NCBI RefSeq assembly: GCF_003001995.1 | Contig: NZ_PVNB01000001.1 | Span: forward strand, 62,001-126,000 | From: Orenia metallireducens | Lineage (GTDB): Bacteria; Bacillota; Halanaerobiia; Halobacteroidales; Halobacteroidaceae | Length of the DNA stretch: 64,000 nucleotides | Reading direction: 5' to 3' | Shown: one piece after another, positions 16,987 to 26,792 of the stretch | How positions within the stretch are numbered: position 1 is the first letter of the stretch | How the letters are laid out: every line of letters starts with the position of its first letter | Notes under the pieces: model-generated | Told to the model about the DNA's origin: nothing | The model's database searches: none | Seen by the model: only the letters and a program-made list of their open reading frames with translations | Made by a program: the position numbers and the translations under genes

Positions 16987-18072
16987 CTAATCTAAATCAA
17001 ACTCTAAATCCAACTCATCTTCCTCTGCTTCTACCTCTGCTTCTACCTCTGGTACCTCATCTGTAACCTCTTTTTTCAACATGTTTACCATCAATGCACT
17101 TACTAATACTCCTACTACAACAGCCACAATAAACATTAATCTATTATCAACTACTGGTAAAACTATTGGTCCTCCATGAGGAGCATGATCGCCTACTCCA
17201 CTCACAGCAGCAATTGCTCCACCTATAGCAGAACCAGTTACAATAGAAGGAATAACCCTAATTGGATCTGCCGCAGCAAAAGGTATAGCTCCTTCAGTAA
17301 TTCCTATTAACCCCATAAAAAAGGCACCTTTACCTGCTTGGCGTTCTTGGGATGTATACTTATTTGGTGCTAAAGTTGTTGCTAATGCCATTGCTAATGG
17401 CGGGATACAGATTGCAACAGCAATTGGACCCATAACTGTGTAAACTCCTTGCTCAATTAATCCAGCACCAAACAAGAAGGCTGTCTTATTAATCGGTCCA
17501 CCCATATCAAAAGCAATCATAGCCCCTAAGATAATTCCAAATACTATTTGACTACCATCGCTCATAGCTTTTAACCAACCTGTCAATCCAGCCATGAAGT
17601 TACTAATCGGTACACCTACTACATATTGTAATAAACTTCCAACAATAATTGTAGATAATAGAGGAATAACAAAGATAGGCATGATAGGTCTTAAAATTTC
17701 AGGTACAGACCAACCTTTAATCCAATTTGCTATAAAACCAGCAATAATACCAGCAATAATACCACCTAAAAATCCTGCTCCTATCTGTCCAGCTAAATAA
17801 CCTCCAATCATACCTGGAGCTAAACCAGGTCGATCAGCAATTGAATAAGCTATATAACCGGCCAAAACTGGAACCATCATTGTAAATCCTGCTACACCTA
17901 AATTTAATAAATTCTCTAAGATTGGATTAGTTACATCTGCTCCTGAGCCAGCCTTTACACCACTTAACATAATTGAAAAGGCGATTAATACTCCACCTGC
18001 AACGACAAAAGGAATCATATGAGATACACCAGTCATCAAATGTTGTCTAATTTCATTCAATGTTTTTTTCAT
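16987..18072 (-). CDS. PTS fructose/mannose-type EIIC component, copy 1
   Basis: Inner-membrane sugar channel of the phosphotransferase system. Family landmarks are the start LMTGVSHMIPFVVAGGVLI, DRPGLAPGMIGGYLA, FDMGGPINKTAFLFG and EGAIPFAAADPIRVIPS. 361 aa with about 9-10 hydrophobic segments and a highly acidic C-terminal tail. It is a free EIIC and not a fused EIIBC. A second EIIC with the same landmarks lies directly upstream, so two channels may share one EIIA and one EIIB. GGGGTG lies upstream of the ATG. The adjacent manA argues for mannose as substrate (ManP-like), but fructose cannot be excluded. Confidence 0.92.
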   Translation of the reverse strand: MKKTLNEIRQHLMTGVSHMIPFVVAGGVLIAFSIMLSGVKAGSGADVTNPILENLLNLGVAGFTMMVPVLAGYIAYSIADRPGLAPGMIGGYLAGQIGAGFLGGIIAGIIAGFIANWIKGWSVPEILRPIMPIFVIPLLSTIIVGSLLQYVVGVPISNFMAGLTGWLKAMSDGSQIVFGIILGAMIAFDMGGPINKTAFLFGAGLIEQGVYTVMGPIAVAICIPPLAMALATTLAPNKYTSQERQAGKGAFFMGLIGITEGAIPFAAADPIRVIPSIVTGSAIGGAIAAVSGVGDHAPHGGPIVLPVVDNRLMFIVAVVVGVLVSALMVNMLKKEVTDEVPEVEAEVEAEEDELDLEFDLD

Positions 18073-18183
18073 GATTACACCCCTTTTTATGAGATTTAAT
18101 ATTTACTTTTCCTAAAAATGATGTTTTCGGCAATTTTTAATTTTCATAATATTCTAAAATTTTAAATGGCAATAATTAAATCC

Positions 18184-19257
18184 CTAGCTCATATCAAATT
18201 CTAATTCTAGATTTGCCTCTTCTACATCTTCTTCAATTAAACCCTCTTTATCATCTTCTACTTTCTCTTTTTTGAGTAGATTAACCATAATTGCTGTAGC
18301 AAAAGAACCTGCTAAAGTAGCTATTATATAGAACATTTTCCCTTCTACTACAGGTAAAACTATCCATCCACCCCATGGTGCATGATTTAAAACTCCCATT
18401 AAAAAACCAATCACATTTCCTATAATTCCACCTACTACAATTGAAGGTAGAACTCTTAAAGGATCTGCTGCTGCAAAAGGAATTGCTCCTTCACTAATAC
18501 CTATCATCCCCATTAGTAATGCTGCTTTTCCTGCTTCTTGTTCTTCAGAAGAGTATTTTTTTGGAGCTAAGAATGTCGCTAATCCCATTCCAATTGGTGG
18601 TGTACAAATAGCTACTCCAACACCTCCCATCAGCCATGGATGCTCTCCAACTTGTGTTTGAGCAAATAAAGTTGCTACTTTATTGATAGGTCCTCCCATA
18701 TCAAAAGCAGTCATACCCCCTAAAATAGTTCCAAGAAGTACTTTCCCACTGTCTTGCATCGAATTAAGCCAAGTATTTAAGAAGTTCATCATAGCTGCAA
18801 TAGGAGTTCCTATTACCCACATTACAACCCCACATACTATAAATGTTCCAAATAAAGGAAAGATAAAAATAGTTGAAAGTGATCTCATGTTAGATGGTAA
18901 TTTAATTTTTTTAAGCATATTAACTACATAACCAGCTAAAAACCCTACAATAATTGCTCCAATAAATCCTGTCTTGTAATTATTGACCGCTATCCAAGTA
19001 CCAATCATTCCAGGAGCTAATCCAGGTCGATCAGCTATAGAATAAGCAATATAACCACCAAGTACAATAGTGAAAAGAGTTAACCCTGCAATCCCCATAT
19101 CAGATATATCTTTTAATATTCCACTATCAGGTACAGCACCTTTTCCACTGAGCATTACTGCTAATGATAAAAGTACTCCTCCAGCCACAATAAATGGAAT
19201 CATGTGACTTGTTCCTGTCAAAAGATGTTTTTTCAAATCCGAAAATGTTTTTTTCAT
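18184..19257 (-). CDS. PTS fructose/mannose-type EIIC component, copy 2
   Basis: 357-aa inner-membrane EIIC, paralogous to the gene at 16987-18072: LLTGTSHMIPFIVAGGVLL, DRPGLAPGMIGTWIA, FDMGGPINKVATLFA and EGAIPFAAADPLRVLPS. The two differ mainly in loops and share the acidic tail. GAGGTG lies upstream of the ATG. Tandem EIIC genes with single EIIA and EIIB suggest duplication followed by specialisation, or a heteromeric channel; neither can be decided from sequence. Confidence 0.92.
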   Translation of the reverse strand: MKKTFSDLKKHLLTGTSHMIPFIVAGGVLLSLAVMLSGKGAVPDSGILKDISDMGIAGLTLFTIVLGGYIAYSIADRPGLAPGMIGTWIAVNNYKTGFIGAIIVGFLAGYVVNMLKKIKLPSNMRSLSTIFIFPLFGTFIVCGVVMWVIGTPIAAMMNFLNTWLNSMQDSGKVLLGTILGGMTAFDMGGPINKVATLFAQTQVGEHPWLMGGVGVAICTPPIGMGLATFLAPKKYSSEEQEAGKAALLMGMIGISEGAIPFAAADPLRVLPSIVVGGIIGNVIGFLMGVLNHAPWGGWIVLPVVEGKMFYIIATLAGSFATAIMVNLLKKEKVEDDKEGLIEEDVEEANLELEFDMS

Positions 19258-19474
19258 AAAATTACACCTCTATTTAATTTATATTTAGACTATTGAATAA
19301 ATCAAATTAATTTAACCTTATAACCTTATTAAATATATCAATATCATTTACTTTTATTAAATATTAGCTAATTTATTCAATGGCCTATGTCAAGAATTAT
19401 ATAGAGGATTTCATAATTACTATATTACTTATTCCTTAAAAGACTAGGTATTATATTACAAAACCCTCAAAATT

Positions 19475-19786
19475 CTATTCCCCAAACTTTTGAACTATCT
19501 TATCAATAATTTGATCAGAATGCTTAATTGCTTTTTGGACATCAAGTTTTAACTTCGGCATACTTTTAAATCTTTCTGGGTTAGATATATTAACATCTGC
19601 TGCTATGATTACTGCTACAGCCTCTTTTACATCCTCTTCAGTAATCTGGTTTTCAATTCCAATTGAACCTTGAGTCTCTACTTTAATTTCTACCCCTTTT
19701 TTCTTAGCACTCTTTTCTAATGATTCTGCTGCCAAATAAGTATGTGCCACCCCTGTAGGACATGCTGTAACTGCTAAAATCTTCAT
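19475..19786 (-). CDS. PTS fructose-type EIIB component
   Basis: 103-aa cytoplasmic phosphocarrier. The phospho-Cys9 lies in VTACPTGVAHTYLAAE, typical of fructose-family EIIB; IKVETQGSIGIENQIT is the standard next segment. AAGGAG precedes the ATG. It stands between EIIA (14-nt gap) and the EIIC pair. A 218-nt non-coding gap separates it from the EIIC gene; I see no clear hairpin terminator there. Confidence 0.94.
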   Translation of the reverse strand: MKILAVTACPTGVAHTYLAAESLEKSAKKKGVEIKVETQGSIGIENQITEEDVKEAVAVIIAADVNISNPERFKSMPKLKLDVQKAIKHSDQIIDKIVQKFGE

Positions 19787-19800
19787 TTATATCACTCCTT

Positions 19801-20274
19801 TTAATTATTTATTATTGAAAACATTTTAGATAAGATATCATTAACATCCTCTGCATTTTGAGCAGACATTAAACTATCTTTAAACTCTTCATTTAATAAA
19901 TTTCTAGATAAGGTTGATAAAATCTTTAAATGATCATTTGATTCACTCTTAGCTGGAACTGCCAATAAGAAGACCAATTTTACTGGTTTATCATCAAAGG
20001 ACTCCCATTCTACTGCTTCTTTAAGCCTTGCAAAGGCTATTGCTGGCTGGTCAACTCCCTCAGATTTACCATGAGGAATAGCAATTCCATAACCAACCCC
20101 TGTACTTGACTTCTCCTCTCTCTCAAATACAGTTTGAAGGTACTCATCTACTGAATTTAAATTACCATTTTTATCAATTAGTTCGCCTAATGATTTGATT
20201 ATACTATCTCTATCTTCACCTTCCATATCAAGGACAATTAAATCTTCATTTATTAAAGAACTCACCTCTATCAC
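19801..20274 (-). CDS. PTS fructose-type EIIA component
   Basis: 157-aa phosphocarrier of the PTS_EIIA_2 family, receiving phosphate from HPr. The phospho-His68 is in GYGIAIPHGKSEG, followed by LVFLLAVPAKSESNDHLKIL. The gene starts with GTG at 20274 in a 4-nt overlap with the regulator stop (GTGA), indicating coupling. A second GTG at 20265 is better spaced from AGAGG and is an alternative start. It feeds the EIIB and EIIC proteins encoded just downstream. Confidence 0.93.
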   Translation of the reverse strand: MIEVSSLINEDLIVLDMEGEDRDSIIKSLGELIDKNGNLNSVDEYLQTVFEREEKSSTGVGYGIAIPHGKSEGVDQPAIAFARLKEAVEWESFDDKPVKLVFLLAVPAKSESNDHLKILSTLSRNLLNEEFKDSLMSAQNAEDVNDILSKMFSIINN

Positions 20275-22283
20275 CTCTTAAATAATAAATTTTTTATATC
20301 TTCTTTTGTATTAGCTCTTTTAATTGCTTCTAATACTTGCTTATTATCAAGGATTCTATGAAAATATCTGAAAAAATTCTTAGATTTTTCTTTTTCTAAA
20401 GCCAGTAAGAGAATAATACTTACTTTCTCATTTCCCCATTTTACTGGCTTGGCTAAAGTAGCTACTGCTATCTTAGAGTTTAAAACGTAACTTTCTTTAC
20501 CATGGGGAATAGCCACTTCATTTCCTACAGCAGTAGATGTTATCTTTTCCCTCTCCAATGCTGAAACTATAAATCCTTCATCAAGTAATTTTCTATTTAA
20601 AAGCTCAGTACTCAACATTCTAATAATCTCTTCTTTTGAATCCAAATCTAAATTTATATAGATCAGCTCATCATCAAACAACTCTTTAATCTCATCAGAT
20701 ACCGATTCTAATTTTAACTTTTGATTCTCTTTATCTTTGATTAAATAATTAATTTTACTTTTAATCAACTTAATATCATCTTCTGTCAACAAAGCACTGA
20801 CTTGTACTAGAGGTTTAGAAATATCATTTATTGGAATAGTACTAACAATTATATCCACACCTTCTAATTCTCTATTCTTCAATTCATGTACCGATATTAA
20901 ATCTACTATTTCTATCCCAGCTAACCTCTTTCTTAATCTAGTTGCTACTAACTGAGAAGTACCAATCCCACTACTACATACAACAATCACTTTAATCTTA
21001 TTGTTGTTTCTCTCTAAAGCAGCACCTAAGTGTAATGCTATATAGCCAATCTCTTCTTCATTGACTTTAATTCCTAAATGCTTCTCAAAAACTATACTAG
21101 TAGCCCAAGCAGCCCCAAAGATACTAGGATAATTATTCTTGATTTCATCTAAAATTGGATTTCTAAGGCTCATTCCATATTTTAAGCGATTAATAGCAGG
21201 TCTTAAATGTAAAACCAATCCTAATAGTAACTGCTCATCCTCGCTTAAATTAACTCCCAACACATCACCTGCCATATAAATAATATCCTTAGCAATTTCA
21301 ATTACCTTCTGGTCTGTATTCTCTAGAACATCATTTATATCTTTACTGATAATATTCTGTTGTACCTTGGAGCCTAAAATATGGAGAGAGATATAGCCTA
21401 ATTCCGCTTCTGGTATCTGCACATCCAACTCTTCTTCTAAACTCTTAGCTATTACCTTGGCAATTTCAAACTCTTCTGTCTCTTTTAAAGAATTTAATTG
21501 TTCTCTTTCCATTTTAATATCTTTTCCTCTAATTAACCTCTTTAAGCTAATAGCAATATGAATAACTAATCCTACAAAAGCTTCATCAGTAAATACAAAG
21601 TCTGACTCTCTTTCTATCTGCTCTAAAATATTCTCAATTTTTCTAAAATTAATATCTTTAAAAAGTTCTCGTAATTGTTGATAAGTTTTATTATCTATTC
21701 TACTATCTATTATTGTTGGGTCAGTTACATCTTCTAGCATCGCTTTTAATTCTTGATTATCTTTAAATTGAGCCAATAGATCAGCTACTGCTCTTCTCCA
21801 ATTCTTCTCTTCCCCTTTAACTTCAACTCCATAATTCTGCTTTCTCTCTAAAATCAAATCATATTTATTCAGCCATTTTTCCACATCTTCTAAATCATTA
21901 TAAATAGTAGTTCTACTAACATATAACTCTTCTCCTAAACTTTTCATTGTATACTTATTTTCAGACTGCAATAAGCATTTTAGAATATACTTCTGTCTAG
22001 TTTCTGAAGAAAAAGGGTCTTTATAACTTTCAGAACTAAAGAGTTCATTCTTTAATTCATTCTTATATTCAGGCTTAACCTCCAACCAAACTCCCACTCT
22101 AGGTTTCTTAATCAACTTAATTTCATCATTATTTAAGACATCTTCCAGCTTCTTTAGATCACTTCTAATTGTCCTAGCAGATACTTCAAACTCCTCTGCT
22201 AAGTCTTTGATAGTGATTGCCTCTTCTTGATCTAATAAAATTGACAATATCTTAGTACTTCTTTCATTTGGTAATGCTAGCAT
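20271..22283 (-). CDS. PRD-containing PTS transcriptional activator (MtlR/ManR type)
   Basis: 670-aa cytoplasmic activator whose activity is set by phosphorylation. Order: HTH (TIKDLAEEFEVSARTIRSDLKKL, in two parts about 20-45), a second HTH (YVSRTTIYNDLEDVEKWL, about 105-122), PRD1 (about 190-290), PRD2 (about 300-395), an EIIB-like domain with VVCSSGIGTSQLVATRL and a C-terminal EIIA domain with AVGNEVAIPHGKES. All phospho-acceptor residues appear present. ATG at 22283 is preferred (AAGGTG 8 nt upstream) over GTG at 22292. It is the first gene of the PTS operon and presumably activates it and itself. Confidence 0.92.
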   Translation of the reverse strand: MLALPNERSTKILSILLDQEEAITIKDLAEEFEVSARTIRSDLKKLEDVLNNDEIKLIKKPRVGVWLEVKPEYKNELKNELFSSESYKDPFSSETRQKYILKCLLQSENKYTMKSLGEELYVSRTTIYNDLEDVEKWLNKYDLILERKQNYGVEVKGEEKNWRRAVADLLAQFKDNQELKAMLEDVTDPTIIDSRIDNKTYQQLRELFKDINFRKIENILEQIERESDFVFTDEAFVGLVIHIAISLKRLIRGKDIKMEREQLNSLKETEEFEIAKVIAKSLEEELDVQIPEAELGYISLHILGSKVQQNIISKDINDVLENTDQKVIEIAKDIIYMAGDVLGVNLSEDEQLLLGLVLHLRPAINRLKYGMSLRNPILDEIKNNYPSIFGAAWATSIVFEKHLGIKVNEEEIGYIALHLGAALERNNNKIKVIVVCSSGIGTSQLVATRLRKRLAGIEIVDLISVHELKNRELEGVDIIVSTIPINDISKPLVQVSALLTEDDIKLIKSKINYLIKDKENQKLKLESVSDEIKELFDDELIYINLDLDSKEEIIRMLSTELLNRKLLDEGFIVSALEREKITSTAVGNEVAIPHGKESYVLNSKIAVATLAKPVKWGNEKVSIILLLALEKEKSKNFFRYFHRILDNKQVLEAIKRANTKEDIKNLLFKR

Positions 22284-22322
22284 CTTTATCACCTTATTAT
22301 TTGTTGTAGTTTTCCACTATTA

Positions 22323-22424
22323 TTTCCGGAAAAACCCTACTAATGAGGAAATTAGTTAACTATCTTCTTTAAGCTTAATCTTATTATACTACATAAACCC
22401 TTGTTTTTCTAGGCTTTAAAAGCC
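22323..22424 (-). promoter_or_regulatory. Putative promoter/operator region of the PTS operon
   Basis: A TATAAT box (near 22382-22387, minus strand) has no good -35 at 17 bp, as expected for an activator-dependent promoter. Just upstream of it lies a near-palindrome, GGCTT and AAGCC (22412-22424). TTTCCGGAAA at 22323-22332 is a perfect palindrome in the leader. Either could be a regulator site. Confidence 0.35.
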
Positions 22425-22508
22425 ATAATACCTTCCACTTTAATACGGAAACTCTTTACAAATAACTCCCTCAATTCTATAGGTATCTAGATTCAAAATG
22501 AAATATTA

Positions 22509-22852
22509 GTGGTATATTGAACACTTTTTACTTTTAAAAAGTAGACAAAATCTTAGGTTCCGCCTAAGGGCTGGTTACGTTTTTCCTTGATGAGAAAGTA
22601 ACCAAACCTACGAGTTTTAAAGAACAAAAACTCTTCGTGATGAATCCAATCAAGAAAAAAATTCAACTCACTCTGCAACCAAATTGCTTATCGATATCAT
22701 TAACTATATTCTTTAATTAGATTTCAGCTAATCTCTAAAGTTTTTATTTAATTTTTGCTTCGCTCAAACAGAAATTTTTTTCACTTTTAAAAACCTTAAC
22801 TATCAACCGCATACTGTAAACTGTACACTAAAGTAAAAGTATCACATTCTCT
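22509..22852. mobile_element. Inverted-end element copy 3 (R to L, core A)
   Basis: Degenerate R end (GTGGTATATTGAACAC, 22509-22524) and L end (complement of AGAGAATGTGATAC, 22839-22852). The interior is core A in reverse orientation, with CTTAGGTTCCGCCTAAG near 22551 next to the R end and TTTTTGCTTCGCTCAAAC near 22755. A hairpin module ACGAGT...ACTCTTCGT lies near 22602-22640. 344 bp, upstream of the PTS operon promoter and downstream of the hexomutase terminator. No coding sequence. Confidence 0.65.
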
Positions 22853-22904
22853 AAAAAACATATATTTAAATGAGTAAAAAATCTGTTCTTTACTCATCAC
22901 TTAT

Positions 22905-22931
22905 TAAAAAAGGCGAGCTAATTGCCCGCCA
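22905..22931 (-). terminator. Terminator of the GH1-hexomutase operon
   Basis: GGCGGGCAATTAGCTCGCC on the minus strand followed by six T, just after the hexomutase stop at 22943. Confidence 0.85.
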
Positions 22932-22942
22932 TTAGTATTTTA

Positions 22943-24658
22943 TTATTTAATTAACTCCATTACAGCTTCCTTTAAATTAGCCAATTTCTCATCAGCAGCT
23001 AAATTGCTATCTCCTACAACGGAGAAGTAGAATTTAATTTTCGGTTCTGTCCCAGATGGTCTAACTGTTACTAAGCTATCATCTTCTAATAAAAATTGTA
23101 ATACATTAGATTCTGGCAAATCGATAGTTTTCTCTTCTCCAATAGTTATATCATATTCTTTACTGACCAAATAATCCTTGATAACTACTACCTTCTGTCC
23201 ATTGATTTCTGCTGGACTATCTTCACGAAGAGATTTTAATAAAGAAGCAATCTTTTCCTTTCCTGCTTTTCCTGGCATCTTAATTGCTTCTAGATCTGCT
23301 TTATAATAGCCATACTCCTCATACATTCTCATCAACTCTTGATAAAGTGAACTACCTTGAGCTTGATAATAAGCTGCCATCTCAGCAATTAACATTGTTG
23401 CTACTATAGCATCTTTATCGCGAGCATGAGTCCCATATAAATAACCATAACTTTCCTCAAAACCAAATAAATATTCTTTATCATACTTTCCTTCTTCAAA
23501 TTCTCTAATCTTTTCACCAATATATTTAAATCCTGTCAAGGTATTCATTACATCAAGGTTATATTTTTTAGCAATAGGATTAATCATCTCAGTTGTTACC
23601 ACAGTTTTGATAACCACAGAATTATCAGACACCTCATCTAAAGACTTAATTATGTATTCAGTCAATAATATTCCAACTTCATTACCATTTAAAAAGACCC
23701 AATTATCATCAGTATCCTTGACAGCAATACCTACCCTATCTGCATCTGGATCATTAGCCATAACCAATTGGGCATCTGTTTGATCAGCTAATTTAATCCC
23801 CATCTCAAAAACATTAGGCTCCTCTGGATTAGGATAAGCTACTGTAGGAAATTCTGGGTCTGGTGCTTCTTGTTCTTTGACCACATGTAAATTCTTAAAA
23901 CCTAATTCCTTTAAGATTCTCTGTACAGGGATATTACCAGTCCCATGTAATGGGGTATAAACAAGATGAAAATCATCAGCTACTTCTTTGATTACTTCGG
24001 GATTTAAAGATAAATCCTTTAAAGTTTTGATATACTTATCATCCATCTTAGGGTCAATAATCTCAAATAATCCTTCTTCTCTAGCAACTTCTTCTGCAGT
24101 AATCTTTACCTCTTCAAAGTTCTCAATAGCATTGACTTCAGCAATAATACCTTTATCATGAGGTGGAACAATCTGACCTCCATCTTCCCAATAGACTTTG
24201 TAACCATTATATTCTGGCGGATTATGACTTGCTGTCAGCATTATACCAGCAGTAGCACCTAATTCTCTAAGGGCAAAGGATAATTCTGGAGTTGGACGTA
24301 AATCATCAAATAAATAAGCCTTAATCTCATTAGCTGCTAATACCAATGCAGCTTCTATAGCAAATTCTCTAGACTTATATCTAGAGTCATGAGAGATAAC
24401 AACTCCCTTAGCTTTATCACCATTTTTAGCAATATAATTGGCTAATCCTTGAGTAGCTTTTCTAACTACGTACTTATTAATTCTATTGGTTCCAGCACCA
24501 ATAACTCCCCTTAATCCACCAGTTCCAAAGTCTAAACTAGTATAAAATCTATCTTCAATCTCTTTTTCATTCCCACTAATTTTTTCTAACTCTTCTTTAG
24601 TCTCTCGATCGAAATAATCATTATTTAACCATGCTTGATATTTATTTTGGTAATCCAT
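22943..24658 (-). CDS. Phosphoglucomutase/phosphomannomutase
   Basis: 571-aa alpha-phosphohexomutase moving phosphate between C1 and C6 of glucose or mannose. Motifs: active-site Ser in GIMLTASHNPPEYNGYKVY, metal loop ANDPDADRVGIAV, sugar loop FGFEESYGYLYG and phosphate loop VRPSGTEPKIKFYF. The long form is typical of PgcA-like enzymes. In this genome it can connect mannose-1-phosphate, released by the GH130 phosphorylases, to ManA. GGGAGGAG lies upstream of the ATG. Last gene of a five-gene operon with GH1, epimerase, ROK kinase and manA. Confidence 0.94.
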   Translation of the reverse strand: MDYQNKYQAWLNNDYFDRETKEELEKISGNEKEIEDRFYTSLDFGTGGLRGVIGAGTNRINKYVVRKATQGLANYIAKNGDKAKGVVISHDSRYKSREFAIEAALVLAANEIKAYLFDDLRPTPELSFALRELGATAGIMLTASHNPPEYNGYKVYWEDGGQIVPPHDKGIIAEVNAIENFEEVKITAEEVAREEGLFEIIDPKMDDKYIKTLKDLSLNPEVIKEVADDFHLVYTPLHGTGNIPVQRILKELGFKNLHVVKEQEAPDPEFPTVAYPNPEEPNVFEMGIKLADQTDAQLVMANDPDADRVGIAVKDTDDNWVFLNGNEVGILLTEYIIKSLDEVSDNSVVIKTVVTTEMINPIAKKYNLDVMNTLTGFKYIGEKIREFEEGKYDKEYLFGFEESYGYLYGTHARDKDAIVATMLIAEMAAYYQAQGSSLYQELMRMYEEYGYYKADLEAIKMPGKAGKEKIASLLKSLREDSPAEINGQKVVVIKDYLVSKEYDITIGEEKTIDLPESNVLQFLLEDDSLVTVRPSGTEPKIKFYFSVVGDSNLAADEKLANLKEAVMELIK

Positions 24659-24707
24659 TATAACTCCTCCCTTTATCCTATATTTTCACTATTATCAATA
24701 GCAATAT

Positions 24708-25754
24708 TTAAAGACCTTTAATCTGCTTAATCTCTTCTTGAGAGTAACCTAACTCCTCTAACTCTTTTTTCAATTCAGCTAAATCTCTAATATAAGATTT
24801 AATCAACTTACACTCTCCTACAAGCTCATATTCACCAAGGGCTGCTGGTAATAATAAGGTTTCTCCTGCTTTTAGTTCCAACTCTCCACCCTCGTAAGAA
24901 AGCTTTGCCTTACCTTCTAATCCCATCAATACATAAAAACGCTCATTGTTAGTATCAGCACTATACTTCTCACTTATCTCCAGAGTTTCTGTAGTAAAGT
25001 AAGGGCAGGCTACTAAAATAGTTCTGGTATAACCATCCTCTTTTATCTCTAAGCCAACTACCTTCTCTTCGGCTTGTGCGCCAAATTCAATTACATCTAA
25101 GGCAGACTCAATATGTAAATCACGAGGCTTCCCATCTTGCCCCATTCGATTCCAGTCATAAACACGATAAGTAGTATCTGAGTTTTGCTGAATCTCAGCA
25201 ATTAAGATACCTTCTTCAATGGCATGGACAGTTCCTGATGGCATATAAAGAACATCTCCAGCCTCTACATTTATCTCAATTAAGTTCTCTTCTAATCTTC
25301 CCTCTTTAATAGAAGCAGCAAACTCATCCTTATCTACTTCAGGCTTAACCCCATAGACCAATTTAGCATCTTCTTGAGCATCGATCACATACCACATCTC
25401 TGTTTTACCTAACTCTCCATTTTCATGTTCAAAAGCATACTCATCATCTGGATGCACCTGTACTGATAGCTTATCATTGGCATCTAGGATTTTGATAAGT
25501 AATGGGAATTTTTCATAATAATCCTCTTTAGCTTCAGCCCCTAGAATCTTCTCTCTCTCTTCTCTGATTGCTACCATTAAGCTCTTTCCTGCTAATTTAC
25601 CATTACTAATTACACTTGTACCATTCTCATGGGCTGCTATCTCCCAACTCTCTCCGATTGTTCCTTTAGGTAACTGCTTAGAGAATTTCTCTTCTAAGGC
25701 TCTTCCTCCCCAGATCTTCTCCTTATAAATAGGTTCAAACTTTAATGGATACAT
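24708..25754 (-). CDS. manA: Mannose-6-phosphate isomerase, copy 2
   Basis: 348-aa zinc isomerase, nearly identical by eye to the product of 15831-16877. Shared motifs are VQVHPDDEYAFEHENGELG, TEMWYVIDA and IQQNSDTTYRVYDWNR. This copy has the canonical metal-His segment YMPSGTVHAIEEG. It lies 49 nt before the hexomutase and 24 nt after the ROK kinase, giving the order mutase/isomerase/kinase that channels hexose phosphates to glycolysis. The identical RBS region with copy 1 points to a recent duplication or gene conversion. Confidence 0.95.
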   Translation of the reverse strand: MYPLKFEPIYKEKIWGGRALEEKFSKQLPKGTIGESWEIAAHENGTSVISNGKLAGKSLMVAIREEREKILGAEAKEDYYEKFPLLIKILDANDKLSVQVHPDDEYAFEHENGELGKTEMWYVIDAQEDAKLVYGVKPEVDKDEFAASIKEGRLEENLIEINVEAGDVLYMPSGTVHAIEEGILIAEIQQNSDTTYRVYDWNRMGQDGKPRDLHIESALDVIEFGAQAEEKVVGLEIKEDGYTRTILVACPYFTTETLEISEKYSADTNNERFYVLMGLEGKAKLSYEGGELELKAGETLLLPAALGEYELVGECKLIKSYIRDLAELKKELEELGYSQEEIKQIKGL

Positions 25755-25778
25755 TATTTTATCATCCTTTCTATATTG

Positions 25779-26747
25779 TTATAATAAATCTAGATTCACT
25801 AAAGCAGTAGCCACTGCACCCTTAGCTCCTACATCACTACCTAACTGAGCAGTAGTGATTGTTGTAGCTTCTGCTAAGAAATCTAAAGCTCTAGCTTGAA
25901 CAGTCTCTTTGACCTTAGCCTCAAATAAATCCCAAGAAGCAATAACTCCACCACCAATAATAATCTTTTCAGGGTTGAAGTTATTAATTAGATTGGCTAG
26001 CCCTATTCCTAAATAATTTGCTATCTCATCAATTATCTCTTGGGCTAGCTGATCACCCTTGTAAGCAGCCTCTGCCACAGTAGCACCATTAATCTCTGCT
26101 AGATCATCTACCAATTGAGCAATTAAAGTATCTTTACCTGATTTTACAGCCTCTTGACCCATTCTACCTAAAGCAGTACCAGAAGCTAATACCTCAAAAC
26201 AACCATAATTCCCACAACCACATTGCAGATCACTATGGGGGTCTAAAGTAGTATGCCCTACTTCACCTGCTCCACTACTTACTCCATGAACGATCTTATT
26301 ATCAATTATTACTCCAGCACCAATACCAGTGCTGATAGTTATATAGATCAAATCACTCACATCTTTTCCTGCTCCAAACCACTTCTCTGCTAAAGTAGCA
26401 GTATTGGCATCATTCTCTAAAAATACTGGTACTTTAAATTCTGATAACTCTGCTAAGACATCTACATTCTCTAAATCTAAATTAGGAGGATTAACAATTA
26501 GTCCTGTTTTGACATCTAAAGGACCTGGACTACCTAATCCAATTCCTTTAACTGCTTTCATATCAATCTTAGCTTCTTCTAAAACATTATAAATAGTTTT
26601 TTTGATGTTAGCAAAGATTCTATCCTTACCCTGCTTAGCCTCTGTAGGTACTTTACATTTAGCTATAATATTTCCCTCTAAATCTGCTAGAGCAGTTAAA
26701 ATCTTGGTACCACCTAAATCAACACCTACTACATAAGATTTATCCAT
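25779..26747 (-). CDS. ROK family glucokinase
   Basis: Phosphorylates glucose (possibly mannose) with ATP in the cytoplasm. Phosphate motif VGVDLGGTKILTAL is at the N-terminus, catalytic segment FLENDANTATLAEKWFGAG follows, and the ROK zinc motif CGCGNYGCFE with GHTTLDP is complete. About 322 aa. ATG at 26747 follows GGGTGAT; an ATG four codons upstream is possible. It would trap glucose released by the GH1 enzyme and by mannosylglucose phosphorolysis. Located between the epimerase and manA copy 2. Confidence 0.92.
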   Translation of the reverse strand: MDKSYVVGVDLGGTKILTALADLEGNIIAKCKVPTEAKQGKDRIFANIKKTIYNVLEEAKIDMKAVKGIGLGSPGPLDVKTGLIVNPPNLDLENVDVLAELSEFKVPVFLENDANTATLAEKWFGAGKDVSDLIYITISTGIGAGVIIDNKIVHGVSSGAGEVGHTTLDPHSDLQCGCGNYGCFEVLASGTALGRMGQEAVKSGKDTLIAQLVDDLAEINGATVAEAAYKGDQLAQEIIDEIANYLGIGLANLINNFNPEKIIIGGGVIASWDLFEAKVKETVQARALDFLAEATTITTAQLGSDVGAKGAVATALVNLDLL

Positions 26748-26792
26748 CTCATCACCCATTTTCTTTTTTTATTAGCTGCTAGAAGCTAACAG

